This document shows, in pieces, positions 35,829-44,467 of a DNA stretch of 64,000 nt. The notes beneath the pieces are model-generated. The model searched no databases and was not told the origin of the DNA. It was given only the letters and a program-made list of their open reading frames with translations. The stretch is from contig CAZXQG010000007.1 in assembly GCA_964642725.1 (NCBI GenBank), positions 31,031 to 95,030 of the forward strand, given 5' to 3'. This DNA comes from JAGVPT01 sp964642725 (GTDB taxonomy: Bacteria; Bacteroidota; Ignavibacteria; UBA10030; UBA8401). Positions within the stretch are counted from its first letter, which is position 1, and each line of letters opens with the position of its first letter. A program made the position numbers and the translations under genes.

Positions 35829-38099
35829 ATGAAGAATATCCTTGTTGTATTCCTCGTTCTACTTTTAAATCTTGTGTCTCTTTATGGCCAGCAAATTAAA
35901 GTAACTGTAAACGGATCTGGCAATCCAATCGTGGGCGCAACAGTTCGGCTCTTAGAACTCGACCGCACTATTCACACCGACGCTGAAGGCCATGGAGTTT
36001 TTCAAAGCGTTCCGAAAGGTACGTACAAAGTCTTTGTCCGCGTAATCGGTTATGCTTCTGCATTGAAGACGGTTCAGGTAGATGGGCCTACCGCTGAGAC
36101 AACTTTCATGCTGAGTGAATCGGCGATCGGGATTGAAGAAGTCGTCGTCTCCGCCTCACCGTATGCCCGCACGGCGGACGATCAATACCAATCCGCTGAA
36201 TCGAAATCGATGGCGGAACTGCACGACAGCCCCGGTTCAAGTTTCGCCGAGAAGATTTCGGATTTACCCGGAGTGACGGTCCGCGGCAACGGCTCGGCTC
36301 CTTCCCGTCCCATTCTCCGCGGGCTTTCGGACAACCGCGTGCTCATTCTGGAAAACGGACTGCGCACCGGCGATATTTCTACCTACGACCCGGCACACGC
36401 TGTGCCGATTGATGCGTTAAGCATCTCACAAATTGATGTTGTTCGCGGCCCTGCAAGTATTCTATATGGACCCAGCACGATCGGAGGATTGGTAAATGTC
36501 ATCACAAATACAATCCCTGCTTTTTCGACGAATCCATTTTCGGGCAGAGTCTCGCTTGTTGGAAATTCTGTCAGCGACGAGTACGCCGGTTATTTCAACG
36601 GAGTGTACAGCAATGCGGGACATGCGCTTGGCATATCGGCCGGCGGAGTCCATTCTCAAGACATCCGCATTCCGTCGGGCAATTACGCCGACCCGGCAAG
36701 CGGCTATGAATTCAATCTCACCCGGATGCCGCAATCATTCGACCATACACAAGAAGGAAGCATCGGCTATTCCTACGAAAGCGATTTCGGGATGATCGGT
36801 ATCGGCGGGAAGCATTACGAAATGAACTATGGTATTCCGGGCGTACCTCCGAACACGAATTGGATGGAAGTGCCGCCGGCAACATCCCGCATCACACAAG
36901 ATAAGAATTCTGTGGAAATGCACAGTCTGTTTATTTTCGACGGTTCACTGATCAAGCGAGGAATATTCAATGCAAACTACGTCGATTACAAACATTCGGA
37001 ATACCCGACGGCAGAAGACTCCACCGGCATTTCCGACCCGCAGGCAAACGAATTTCATAAACAAGCGTTCAACGCTATGCTGCAGTTTCAGCATCATCAG
37101 TTTGGAAAATTTCAGGGCGTAGCAGGATTATGGATGAACATTGAAAACCTGACTATCCAAGGGGATATGCCCTTGGGGCCAAACTCCGTCACGACTGGAG
37201 TTGCAGGCTATGTGTATGAAGAATATCTTGCCGATGAAAACACGCGCCTCCAGCTTGGGATCCGCTACGACTACAACCGCATTCATACGACGCCATACGC
37301 CGCTTCGACCGATTCGGTCTTCCAGGTGCTCGACGTCGCCCGGTTGTCGAATGCTGTGACGGCATCGTTTGGCGCGATTGAAAAAATTTCGCAAGAACTG
37401 ACCGCGTCGTTGAATGTTGCCCGCTCATTCCGGCCCCCAACGGTTCAGGAACTCTTCGCAAACGGACTGGACGCGGCAAGCGCCACCTATTCAATTGGCG
37501 ATGCGAACCTTAACCCCGAGACCGGCGTCGGCATTGATGCTTCGCTAAAAGGGAGTTTTACGAATTTCTCTTTTGAGTTTTCACCGTATGTGAATTTTAT
37601 CAACGAATATATTTATGCTTTTCTTAGAGGCGATACGCTCTTGAATTTTCCAGTACGCCAATTCGCTCCGACGGATGCACGTTTGGCCGGCTTTGAAGCA
37701 TTGGTGATGGTTCAGCCCGTGCAAAAAATTGCTTTGAGAGCAAGCATTGATTTAGTAAATGCGGAAGATACAAGAAAGAATGTCCCGCTTCCCTTCACTC
37801 CGCCGATGCGGGGACTGTTGAGAATGAGTTATCAGGATGAAATCTATTCGGGCATCGTGGAATGGCGCCTCGCCGCCAGACAGACGCGTCTCGGCGACGG
37901 CGATACACCGACTGCGGGTTACGGCGTCGTTAACCTTGGCGCCGGGCTTCGATTCGCACACGGAGGAATTGAGCATAATATCAGCATCCACTGCGATAAT
38001 TTTTTCAATCAGGTATACAGGGATAATTTATCTGTTATTAAAGACTTCGTGCCCCAACCGGCACGAGGCATACGACTAAATATTGATCTCGTGTTCTGA
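35829..38099 (+). CDS. TonB-dependent outer-membrane receptor
   Basis: 756 residues. It has a signal peptide (VFLVLLLNLVSLYGQ), then a carboxypeptidase-regulatory-like beta domain (GSGNPIVGATVRLLEL) as in many Bacteroidota receptors, a plug domain (DLPGVTVRGNG, RPILRGLSDNRVLILENGLR, IDVVRGPASILYGPSTIGG) and a 22-strand barrel ending in the aromatic LNIDLVF. The stretch HYEMNYGIPG resembles the ZnuD branch of receptors, so zinc or another metal is a possible cargo, but this is only an impression. No SusD partner is present, which argues against a glycan-import SusC. It stands between a MOSC gene and a small transporter. Confidence 0.92.
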   Translation: MKNILVVFLVLLLNLVSLYGQQIKVTVNGSGNPIVGATVRLLELDRTIHTDAEGHGVFQSVPKGTYKVFVRVIGYASALKTVQVDGPTAETTFMLSESAIGIEEVVVSASPYARTADDQYQSAESKSMAELHDSPGSSFAEKISDLPGVTVRGNGSAPSRPILRGLSDNRVLILENGLRTGDISTYDPAHAVPIDALSISQIDVVRGPASILYGPSTIGGLVNVITNTIPAFSTNPFSGRVSLVGNSVSDEYAGYFNGVYSNAGHALGISAGGVHSQDIRIPSGNYADPASGYEFNLTRMPQSFDHTQEGSIGYSYESDFGMIGIGGKHYEMNYGIPGVPPNTNWMEVPPATSRITQDKNSVEMHSLFIFDGSLIKRGIFNANYVDYKHSEYPTAEDSTGISDPQANEFHKQAFNAMLQFQHHQFGKFQGVAGLWMNIENLTIQGDMPLGPNSVTTGVAGYVYEEYLADENTRLQLGIRYDYNRIHTTPYAASTDSVFQVLDVARLSNAVTASFGAIEKISQELTASLNVARSFRPPTVQELFANGLDAASATYSIGDANLNPETGVGIDASLKGSFTNFSFEFSPYVNFINEYIYAFLRGDTLLNFPVRQFAPTDARLAGFEALVMVQPVQKIALRASIDLVNAEDTRKNVPLPFTPPMRGLLRMSYQDEIYSGIVEWRLAARQTRLGDGDTPTAGYGVVNLGAGLRFAHGGIEHNISIHCDNFFNQVYRDNLSVIKDFVPQPARGIRLNIDLVF

Positions 38100-38137
38100 G
38101 TCTGCAATAATCCAGTCATTTAAGACGGTAAGAAGAA

Positions 38138-38461
38138 ATGAAGAGTTTATTTCCCTGGCTTATTTTTGTTCTTGCTGCATTGTTAGAAATTAGCGGAGAC
38201 GCCTTGATTCGCAAGGGGTTACGCAGTTCCGGTCTTCTCTTCATAGCGGTCGGTGTAGTTGCACTCGGGTGCTATGGCCTCATTGTCAATAGTGTAAAAT
38301 GGGATTTCTCAAAACTCATGGGAGTATACATAGGTGCTTTTGCGGTTATCAGCATCCTTTTTGGCCGCTTTGTGTTTAAGGATAGTATTCAACCGTCGAC
38401 GTGGGTTGGGCTCATTGTAATCGTTTTAGGTGGATTGATTATTCAGTTTGGACAAAAATAG
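38138..38461 (+). CDS. small four-helix DMT/SMR-family membrane protein
   Basis: 107 residues with four membrane helices. The first helix has the acidic residue E17 in LAALLEISGDALIRKGL, at the position of the essential Glu of EmrE-type small multidrug transporters. The last helix is STWVGLIVIVLGGLIIQFG. It would act as a dimer exporting a cation or drug, but the family also includes guanidinium exporters and uncharacterised single EamA units. It ends about 45 bp before the O-methyltransferase on the same strand. Confidence 0.75.
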   Translation: MKSLFPWLIFVLAALLEISGDALIRKGLRSSGLLFIAVGVVALGCYGLIVNSVKWDFSKLMGVYIGAFAVISILFGRFVFKDSIQPSTWVGLIVIVLGGLIIQFGQK

Positions 38462-38507
38462 TGCATTGTCGTATCGTTGGCGGACGCGAGATTTGCCACA
38501 AAAAAAC

Positions 38508-39098
38508 ATGAGTGAATTGCTCGACTCTTTGAAAGCCGAACTTGAACAATTCGGCAAGGCGAATGACGCAGCGCATAGCGAACATTCGCAACGCATGCTC
38601 AATATTACGCATGAAACCGGCGAACTCTTGTCTGTTCTCGTTCGCGCAATACATGCCCGACGTCTCCTTGAAATCGGCACTTCCAACGGCTATTCAACCC
38701 TCTGGCTCGCGGAAGCAGCACGCGAGACTGGCGGCACTGTCACTTCGATAGATTTCTCAGAGTTCAAACTCAAACTCGCCTCTGCCAATTTCGCCCGAGC
38801 AGGGCTCTCATCAGTGATCACGCTGGTCCACGAAGATGCCAGCATCGTACTCGAACGACTCGAGCCCGACGCAGTCGATCTATTGTTCCTTGATTCTGAA
38901 CGCCGCGAATACTCTCGGTTGTGGCCGCGCATTCGGCGCGCTCTTAGGCCCGGAGGATTACTCGTCGTTGACAATGCGACTTCTCACGCCAAGGAAATGG
39001 CATCCTTTATCGCTCTGGTGAAAGCTGATAGTCATTTTACCACAAGCCTGGTGCCAGTTGGCAACGGAGAGTTTCTCGCCGTAAAGCAGTTTGCATGA
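38508..39098 (+). CDS. class I SAM-dependent O-methyltransferase
   Basis: About 196 residues from the ATG at 38508; the longer frame from 38448 starts inside the preceding gene. The SAM loop is LLEIGTSNGYSTLWLA, followed by VTSIDFSEFKLKLA and DLLFLDSERREYSRLWP, typical of the catechol/caffeoyl-CoA O-methyltransferase family (Methyltransf_3/24). The Asp in FLDSERR corresponds to the metal-binding residue of the family. Substrate unknown. It follows the small transporter gene closely and may be cotranscribed with it. Confidence 0.85.
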   Translation: MSELLDSLKAELEQFGKANDAAHSEHSQRMLNITHETGELLSVLVRAIHARRLLEIGTSNGYSTLWLAEAARETGGTVTSIDFSEFKLKLASANFARAGLSSVITLVHEDASIVLERLEPDAVDLLFLDSERREYSRLWPRIRRALRPGGLLVVDNATSHAKEMASFIALVKADSHFTTSLVPVGNGEFLAVKQFA

Positions 39099-39169
39099 CG
39101 TAGAACCGAACAACGATATTCACAAACGATCAACAGGAATGCATCTACCTGAACCCTAAAGGAGGCTTC

Positions 39170-39583
39170 ATGAAAAACATATTGATTGTAATGCTAGTGT
39201 TGGTTCCACTTAGCGGAATCGCTGGGGAAACGTCTCCAAAAGCAGTGGCAGAACAATTTTTGAGCTCTCTGCCAAAAGGAAGAATTGATGCCTCGTATGA
39301 CCAATTATTTAACGGCTCTTCGATTTCCATGGACAAGCCGCAGGGTGTTGCAGCGCTAAAGAGTCAAACAGAAAAACTTCTTCCCCTGTACGGCACAATC
39401 CTTGGCTACGAGCTGATTCATGAAGAGAATTTCGGAACTTCGATTGTTCGTCTCGTGTATGTTTTAAAGCAGGAGAAACATCCCACCGTCTGGGAATTCT
39501 ATTTCTACAAACCCAGATCATTCTGGTTCTTATCCAACATCATATTTAACGACCAATTTAATTACTTAGAATCAAAAGAATAA
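39170..39583 (+). CDS. small secreted protein of unknown function
   Basis: 137 residues. It starts with a clear signal peptide (MKNILIVMLVLVPLSGIAGE), followed by SPKAVAEQFLSSL and a compact alpha/beta domain ending with WEFYFYKPRSFWFLSNIIF. The helix-then-sheet pattern resembles small NTF2-like or DUF4864-like periplasmic proteins, but I do not recognise the family. AAAGGAGG lies about 7 bases before the ATG, a strong ribosome-binding site. No partner gene is evident. Confidence 0.75.
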   Translation: MKNILIVMLVLVPLSGIAGETSPKAVAEQFLSSLPKGRIDASYDQLFNGSSISMDKPQGVAALKSQTEKLLPLYGTILGYELIHEENFGTSIVRLVYVLKQEKHPTVWEFYFYKPRSFWFLSNIIFNDQFNYLESKE

Positions 39584-39788
39584 TTAATCCCTTAGATTTT
39601 TGAAAAGGCTCAAAGATGTCGCTCACGCGAATCGCAAAAATGACTTCTAAAAGGAATCTTGGGTCTTTGCGACCTTTCGAGGAACAAATGTTCAGATGTC
39701 TCTACCTATGATGCCTTAAACGGCATGACACCCCTGCAGAATCGTTTCGGGATCAACGCAGTCGATCAAGAACTTATCTTAAGGCCAA

Positions 39789-40364
39789 ATGACAAAAGGA
39801 AGATTAGAGGCGTTCAGCGATGGCGTGATTGCCATCATTATTACGATTATGGTTCTCGAATTGAGAATTCCGCATGGATCCGATTTATCTGCGCTGTATC
39901 CATTGGCTTCAATATTTTTGAGCTATGGTCTCAGCTTTGTATTTCTCGGAATTTACTGGAGCAACCATCACCATTTGTTTCAAGCGGTCAAACATGTTGA
40001 CGGCCGGGTTCTTTGGGCAAATCTGCATTTGCTCTTCTGGTTATCGCTCACTCCATTCGTTACCGGATGGATGGGAGAGAATCAATTCGCCCCCGGACCC
40101 GTCGCCTTGTACGGCGTTATCCTTTTATTCTCTGCGATCGCATACTTTATACTGACACGTGCATTACTGTCTATTCACAGCAAGGATTCCATTCTTGCAG
40201 TTGCGCTCGGACGAGATTTTAAAGGCAAGATTTCGGTTGTCATTTACGCCGCCGGAATCGCACTCTCTTTCGTTAACTCCTGGATTGCCGGTGCAATGTA
40301 CATTCTCGTTGCGATCATGTGGCTTATCCCCGACCGTCGTATTGAAAAGACTCTGGCCCAATAA
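39789..40364 (+). CDS. TMEM175-like (DUF1211) membrane protein
   Basis: 191 residues with six hydrophobic helices. The first helix has RLEAFSDGVIAIIITIMVL, the RxxxFSD signature of bacterial TMEM175 proteins, which assemble as tetrameric potassium-selective channels. IYWSNHHHLFQAV and FWLSLTPFVTGWMGE are also typical of the family. Physiological role in bacteria is unclear. About 200 bp of non-coding sequence precede it, and a GNAT acetyltransferase follows after 16 bp, so those two are likely cotranscribed. Confidence 0.88.
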   Translation: MTKGRLEAFSDGVIAIIITIMVLELRIPHGSDLSALYPLASIFLSYGLSFVFLGIYWSNHHHLFQAVKHVDGRVLWANLHLLFWLSLTPFVTGWMGENQFAPGPVALYGVILLFSAIAYFILTRALLSIHSKDSILAVALGRDFKGKISVVIYAAGIALSFVNSWIAGAMYILVAIMWLIPDRRIEKTLAQ

Positions 40365-40380
40365 CAAATTGTAAAGATCA

Positions 40381-40878
40381 ATGAACCCACCAATTCAAAT
40401 CAGGCGAGCCCTGCCGGCAGACGCAGAGGCAATCACTTCAATTTACAACGAGGCGATTCTCACTACAACTGCGACATTCGACACAGAACCGAAAACAACG
40501 GCCGAACGGCTAGAATGGTTAGCGACTCACGATCAGAGACATCCCGTTTTGGTTGCAATCCTCGAAGGAAAAGCAGTCGGCTGGGCATCGTTGACGAAAT
40601 GGTCCGACCGCCCTGCTTATGATGACACGGCGGAGACATCCTTCTATGTAAAATCGGAGTGTCGAGGTCAAGGAATTGGCCGAATGCTTAAAGAGGCTAT
40701 TATTGAGGAAGCTCGTACTCTTCATTTCCACACGCTAATCGCACGCGTTGCCGAAGGAAGCCAGGAAAGTTTGCATCTCAATGAGAGCGCGGGATTTGAG
40801 CACGTGGGGACAATGAAACAGGTAGGGAAGAAATTTGGAAAGCTACTCGACGTTCATATCATGCAGAAGATGCTATGA
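40381..40878 (+). CDS. GNAT acetyltransferase, phosphinothricin acetyltransferase-like
   Basis: 165 residues. IRRALPADAEAITSIYNEAI at the start and TTATFDTEPKTTAERLEWL match the PAT/YwnH branch of GNAT enzymes. The acetyl-CoA loop is ECRGQGIGRMLKEAII. LNESAGFEHVGTMKQVGKKF is the usual C-terminal pattern. It should N-acetylate a small amine, such as phosphinothricin-like or methionine sulfoximine-like compounds; the natural substrate is unknown. It converges on metX. Confidence 0.88.
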   Translation: MNPPIQIRRALPADAEAITSIYNEAILTTTATFDTEPKTTAERLEWLATHDQRHPVLVAILEGKAVGWASLTKWSDRPAYDDTAETSFYVKSECRGQGIGRMLKEAIIEEARTLHFHTLIARVAEGSQESLHLNESAGFEHVGTMKQVGKKFGKLLDVHIMQKML

Positions 40879-40913
40879 TAACCGCTCCTTAGCAAAAGGC
40901 ACAACAATACTTC

Positions 40914-42041
40914 CTACCCAACTTCTTTCAAAAACTCTTTGACAAAGTTACCAAGCTGCTCGAATTCAATGAGAAATGCATCGTGTCCGAGCGGCGAAGT
41001 GATCTGGCGGTAGCGGGCTTGCGGAAGCAGCGATGCAAGCGCTTTTTGTTCGTGGATGGGATAGAGAACGTCGGAGTCAATACCGACGAACAGGGCGGGA
41101 ATGTCAACCGAAGCCAAAACCTTTTCAATACCTCCCCTGCCATAGCCTACATCGTGAAGATCCATTGCGCGAGAGATATAAATATATGTGTTCGCATCAA
41201 ATCGGTCGACAAGCTTCTTTCCCTGATAACGAAGATAGCTTTCGATTTGGAACAAATTTGCCGCATCAAAACGTGTCTGCGTTCCGTTTCCATTAGACTT
41301 AATCCTGTCCCTGTGAAAGCGGTCTAAAAACGACAGATCGCTTCGGTATGACACCATCGCGATTTGACGTGCCAGCGATAATCCCCGTTCCGGCTGGCCA
41401 TGGCTGTAATAATCGCCGTTGCGCCACTCGGGGTCGTTCATAATAGCCTGCCGAGCGATATCGTTCAACCCAATGCACCATGGAGAGTGCGCGCTTGCCG
41501 TTGCAATTGGAATAATCGAACGAACAACGCCGGGGAACATGACTCCCCACTCTAACGCCTGCATTCCTCCGAGCGATCCCCCAATAACTGCCTTCATATG
41601 TTTCACGCCGAGATAGTCGATCAATGCTTTCTGCACGCGAACCATATCCCGGATAGTCATTTGCGGAAACGAAGATCCATACGGTTTGCCGCTGAGCGGA
41701 TTGAGAGAGACCGGTCCGGTCGTTCCATAGCATCCTCCCAAAAAATTGGAGCAGACAACGAAATATTTTCTTGTATCGAGTGCTTTCCCATGACCGATAA
41801 ATGAGTCCCACCAGCCAGCACTCTTCGGGTCGTTCGATAGATAGCCGGCGGCGTGCGCGCTTCCAGTCAGCGCATGGCAAACGAGAATTACATTATCGGC
41901 GGCAGCGTTCAATTCCCCATACGTTTCGTAGGCAACGGTAACGGATGAAAGCTTTTCCCCGCAATCCAGTTCAAGAGGATTTCTCTCGGAGAAAAGCTGA
42001 ACATCTCTTGTTTCCACTATATTTTCAGTTACTGTCGGCAT
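40914..42041 (-). CDS. metX: homoserine O-acetyltransferase
   Basis: 375 residues, an alpha/beta hydrolase that activates homoserine with acetyl-CoA for methionine synthesis. The catalytic triad is visible: S156 in GGSLGGMQALEWG, Asp in GIDSDVLYP and His in SPLGHDAFLIE. CHALTGSAHAAG and NFLGGCYGTTGP are family marks. It follows metY on the minus strand after a 69-bp spacer with a strong hairpin; both are under the SAM riboswitch at 43.7 kb. Confidence 0.96.
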   Translation of the reverse strand: MPTVTENIVETRDVQLFSERNPLELDCGEKLSSVTVAYETYGELNAAADNVILVCHALTGSAHAAGYLSNDPKSAGWWDSFIGHGKALDTRKYFVVCSNFLGGCYGTTGPVSLNPLSGKPYGSSFPQMTIRDMVRVQKALIDYLGVKHMKAVIGGSLGGMQALEWGVMFPGVVRSIIPIATASAHSPWCIGLNDIARQAIMNDPEWRNGDYYSHGQPERGLSLARQIAMVSYRSDLSFLDRFHRDRIKSNGNGTQTRFDAANLFQIESYLRYQGKKLVDRFDANTYIYISRAMDLHDVGYGRGGIEKVLASVDIPALFVGIDSDVLYPIHEQKALASLLPQARYRQITSPLGHDAFLIEFEQLGNFVKEFLKEVG

Positions 42042-42060
42042 GTGTTCCTCACCACCCCTT

Positions 42061-42097
42061 CTCCCCTCCTCAGAGAGGAGGGGAGACGCGAAGCGTC
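42061..42097. repeat. double hairpin between metY and metX
   Basis: A perfect 11-bp inverted repeat CTCCCCTCCTC / GAGGAGGGGAG with a 3-base loop (42061-42085) is followed by a small GACGC-GAA-GCGTC hairpin (42085-42097). No T-run follows on either strand, so it is not a standard terminator. It could be a dispersed intergenic repeat or a point of RNA processing within the metY-metX transcript. Confidence 0.6.
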
Positions 42098-42110
42098 GCG
42101 GGCGGTCAAT

Positions 42111-43445
42111 TTATGCAAGAACAGCGGTCTTCACAGAACGAAGCGCTTCATCGAAATCTTCGAGAATATCATCGATGTGTTCGATGCCCACCGAGATACG
42201 GATTAACTCCGGCGTAACACCGGAATCGCGCTGCTCTTTTTCAGAGAGCTGCTGATGTGTCGTTGATGCAGGATGGATGACGAGCGTCTTTGCATCTCCG
42301 ACGTTTGCGAGCAAGCTGGAAAGTTTAACATTATTGATAAAGGCTTTGCCCGCATCGATGCCTCCTTTGATCCCGAATACGACGATCGATCCGAACAACC
42401 CTGCACGCAAGTATTTTTTTGCGCTTGCATGGGAGGGATGATTTGGAAGCCCCGGATATGAAACCCATTCGACCTGCGGATGCCTTTCAAGCCACTGCGC
42501 AACTTTCAACGCATTTTCATTGTGACGGTCCACACGAAGGGAGAGGGTTTCCAATCCCTGAAGGAATAAAAACGAATTGAACGGACTGAGTGAGGGACCG
42601 ATATCACGAAGCCCTTCAACCCTTGCACGTATTGCGAATGCGATGTTGCCAAACGGGCCCGCAGAACCGAAGACGTCCCAAAATTTCAAACCGTGGTATC
42701 CCGGGCTCGGCTCGGTAAAGATAGGAAACTTTCCGTTGCCCCAGTTAAATTTTCCCGAGTCGACGATTACTCCGCCGATCGATGTGCCGTGCCCGCCGAT
42801 CCACTTCGTTGCAGAGTGCACAATGACATCGGCACCATACTTAAACGGCTGGACTAAATATCCTCCGGCGCCGAACGTATTGTCGACAATGAGCGGAATA
42901 TTGTTTTCGTGAGCGACTTTTGCGATTGCTTCGAAATCAGGAACGTTCAGACGCGGATTGCCGATCGTTTCGATATAGAGCGCTTTTGTCTTATTGTCGA
43001 TCAATTTCCGAAAATCTTCCGGTTTGTCCCCTTCGACAAATTTCACATTGATGCCGAGCCGCGGGAAAGTTACCTTGAACTGATTATATGTTCCGCCATA
43101 AAGATTGCTCGTCGAAATAATATTCTCGCCGGCCTGTGCGATAGTGGCAATTGCGAGGAATTGTGCAGCCTGTCCCGATGACGTCGCGACAGCGGCAACG
43201 CCTCCTTCAAGCGCAGCAATTCGTTCTTCAAACACCGCCGTTGTCGGGTTCATGATGCGGGTATAGATGTTGCCGAACTCTTGCAAACCGAACAATGCGG
43301 CCGCATGTCCTGCATCGTTGAAGTTGTAGGATGTTGTTTGATAGATTGGCACAGCCCGTGAGTTTGTTGTCGGGTCGACTTTTTGACCTGCGTGCAGTTG
43401 CAGCGTTTCGAAGCGGTAATGTCGTGCTTTTCCGTTGGTAGCCAT
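42111..43445 (-). CDS. metY: O-acetylhomoserine sulfhydrylase (aminocarboxypropyltransferase)
   Basis: 444 residues, typical of MetY (longer than MetB/MetZ). It makes homocysteine from O-acetylhomoserine and sulfide with PLP. The PLP lysine is K214 in VIVHSATKWIGGHGTSIGG; YTRIMNPTTAVFEERIAALE and VDNTFGAGGYL are conserved. With metX downstream it forms a direct-sulfhydrylation route to methionine. Its leader carries a SAM-I riboswitch and terminator, so it should be switched off when SAM is abundant. Confidence 0.97.
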   Translation of the reverse strand: MATNGKARHYRFETLQLHAGQKVDPTTNSRAVPIYQTTSYNFNDAGHAAALFGLQEFGNIYTRIMNPTTAVFEERIAALEGGVAAVATSSGQAAQFLAIATIAQAGENIISTSNLYGGTYNQFKVTFPRLGINVKFVEGDKPEDFRKLIDNKTKALYIETIGNPRLNVPDFEAIAKVAHENNIPLIVDNTFGAGGYLVQPFKYGADVIVHSATKWIGGHGTSIGGVIVDSGKFNWGNGKFPIFTEPSPGYHGLKFWDVFGSAGPFGNIAFAIRARVEGLRDIGPSLSPFNSFLFLQGLETLSLRVDRHNENALKVAQWLERHPQVEWVSYPGLPNHPSHASAKKYLRAGLFGSIVVFGIKGGIDAGKAFINNVKLSSLLANVGDAKTLVIHPASTTHQQLSEKEQRDSGVTPELIRISVGIEHIDDILEDFDEALRSVKTAVLA

Positions 43446-43660
43446 ACGAATCTCCGTGTAATAAATGAAAAAATTAAGAGCCCCAAAGAGCGGAAGGCTC
43501 TCCAGGCTAGTTAAATTTCAATGCGATGTAAACGTGAACAGATTTATACAACGGATGGGCGACAACAGAGGAAGTTACCGACGAAGTAGGCAGACAAATG
43601 CTCGAGCACGGGTCTGCACGCGTAGAAGAGATGTAAGCTGAAAATATTCATGGACTGAGT

Positions 43661-43697
43661 AAAAAGAAAAAACCTCTTTGAAGATGATCAAAAGAGG
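43661..43697 (-). terminator. riboswitch-controlled terminator ahead of metY
   Basis: On the minus strand CCTCTTTTGA and TCAAAGAGG pair as a stem of about 9 bp (plus-strand 43673-43681 and 43688-43697), followed by TTTTTTCTTTTT. The loop contains TCATCTT, which is complementary to AAGATGA from the 3' side of the riboswitch P1 stem, so an alternative antiterminator pairing is available when SAM is low. Confidence 0.85.
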
Positions 43698-43720
43698 CTG
43701 CTAACGTCGATTACTCTTAA

Positions 43721-43832
43721 GTTCATCTTTCTCCGCCGAAGGCGGACAGAAATTAGCACCTGACGACACGCGTTTGGCGCATCCGGTTGCTGTGGTTTCG
43801 CAGGGTCTGTCCCTCCACCACTCTCGATGAAA
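43721..43832 (-). promoter_or_regulatory. SAM-I (S-box) riboswitch
   Basis: Read on the minus strand, the conserved core is present in order: GAGAGTGGTGGAGGGA, GACCCTGCGAAACCACAGCAACC, a P3 arm GATGCGCCAAACGCGTGTC, AGGTGCTAATTTC, and a P4 hairpin TCCGCC-TTCG-GGCGGA followed by GAAAGATGAA. The P1 stem is TTCATC paired with GATGAA at the two ends. It lies upstream of metY-metX, the expected target, and a terminator follows. Confidence 0.95.
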
Positions 43833-43907
43833 ACGGCTTTGTCAAAGAAAAATCTATAATTAATATACGAAAATTCTGAAAGTTGTCAAGAGGAATGAAC
43901 AACTTTT

Positions 43908-44339
43908 TTAATGAAGCTCCCTTTCTATGTTGATTTTGCGCATTTTCTTCAGTTCACCCCTCCCTTTTTTCCGTGCGAGTCTCGCGGTTGTTGAACTTCT
44001 TGTCGCCGTCGTAGGCCTCCGTTGTTTCACCGGCCGCGTAATTTTCTGAAGGAGGGAAATGAACTTCTCGACGACATCCTGTTTATTTTTCCATTGACTG
44101 CGGGATTCCTGGGAAACGATGTGAAGTGTCCCGGAAGAATCTAATTTGGACCCGAGCAACGACTTTAGATTCGCCTTTGTTTCATCGTCCAGCGAGGAGA
44201 GATTCACATCAAAAAACAATTCAACACGGGTGGAAAGCTTATTAACATTCTGACCGCCTGGCCCGCCGCTTCGCGAGTAGCGAAACCGAAGATCCGAGTA
44301 TGGAATCCGAATCCTGTCATTAATAGGAATGATATTCAT
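43908..44339 (-). CDS. arfB: alternative ribosome-rescue factor ArfB (peptidyl-tRNA hydrolase)
   Basis: 143 residues. The catalytic GGQ motif is at residues 28-30 in YSRSGGPGGQNVNKLSTRVE, as in class I release factors. It lacks the codon-recognition domains of RF1/RF2, and its C-terminal tail is strongly basic (RPVKQRRPTTATRSSTTARL followed by ARKKGRGELKKMRK), which in ArfB inserts into the empty mRNA channel of stalled ribosomes. It is preceded by a terminator that ends the upstream SDR gene. Confidence 0.93.
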   Translation of the reverse strand: MNIIPINDRIRIPYSDLRFRYSRSGGPGGQNVNKLSTRVELFFDVNLSSLDDETKANLKSLLGSKLDSSGTLHIVSQESRSQWKNKQDVVEKFISLLQKITRPVKQRRPTTATRSSTTARLARKKGRGELKKMRKINIERELH

Positions 44340-44350
44340 TCGTCAACACA

Positions 44351-44389
44351 AATAAAAATTCCGCTGACAGCAATCCATGTCCAGCGGAG
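44351..44389 (-). terminator. rho-independent terminator after the SDR gene
   Basis: On the minus strand TCCGCTGGACA pairs with TGTCAGCGGA (one bulge) and is followed by ATTTTTATTT. It lies 80 bp past the SDR stop and just before the arfB start. Confidence 0.8.
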
Positions 44390-44467
44390 ATTAGAACGTC
44401 TTTTCCATACGGACGTCCATGCGAGTACACACCAAACTCAAGAGGCCATTGGGAAGATTGTCGGTAA

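Larger units (their letters stand above)
43446..43907. other. metY leader region and gap to arfB
   Basis: The 460 bp hold the SAM-I riboswitch (43721-43832) and its terminator (43661-43697), both read on the minus strand toward metY. About 215 bases lie between the terminator and metY, longer than needed; I see no gene there. The promoter should lie near 43840-43900 but was not identified. Confidence 0.6.

Noticed and set aside
39659..40000. Plus-strand frame of 113 codons before and within the TMEM175-like gene
   Set aside because: It overlaps the TMEM175-like gene in another frame and shows no domain; the upstream 200 bp look non-coding.
41299..41880. Minus-strand frame of 193 codons
   Set aside because: Second frame inside metX; metX carries the full catalytic triad and is the real gene.
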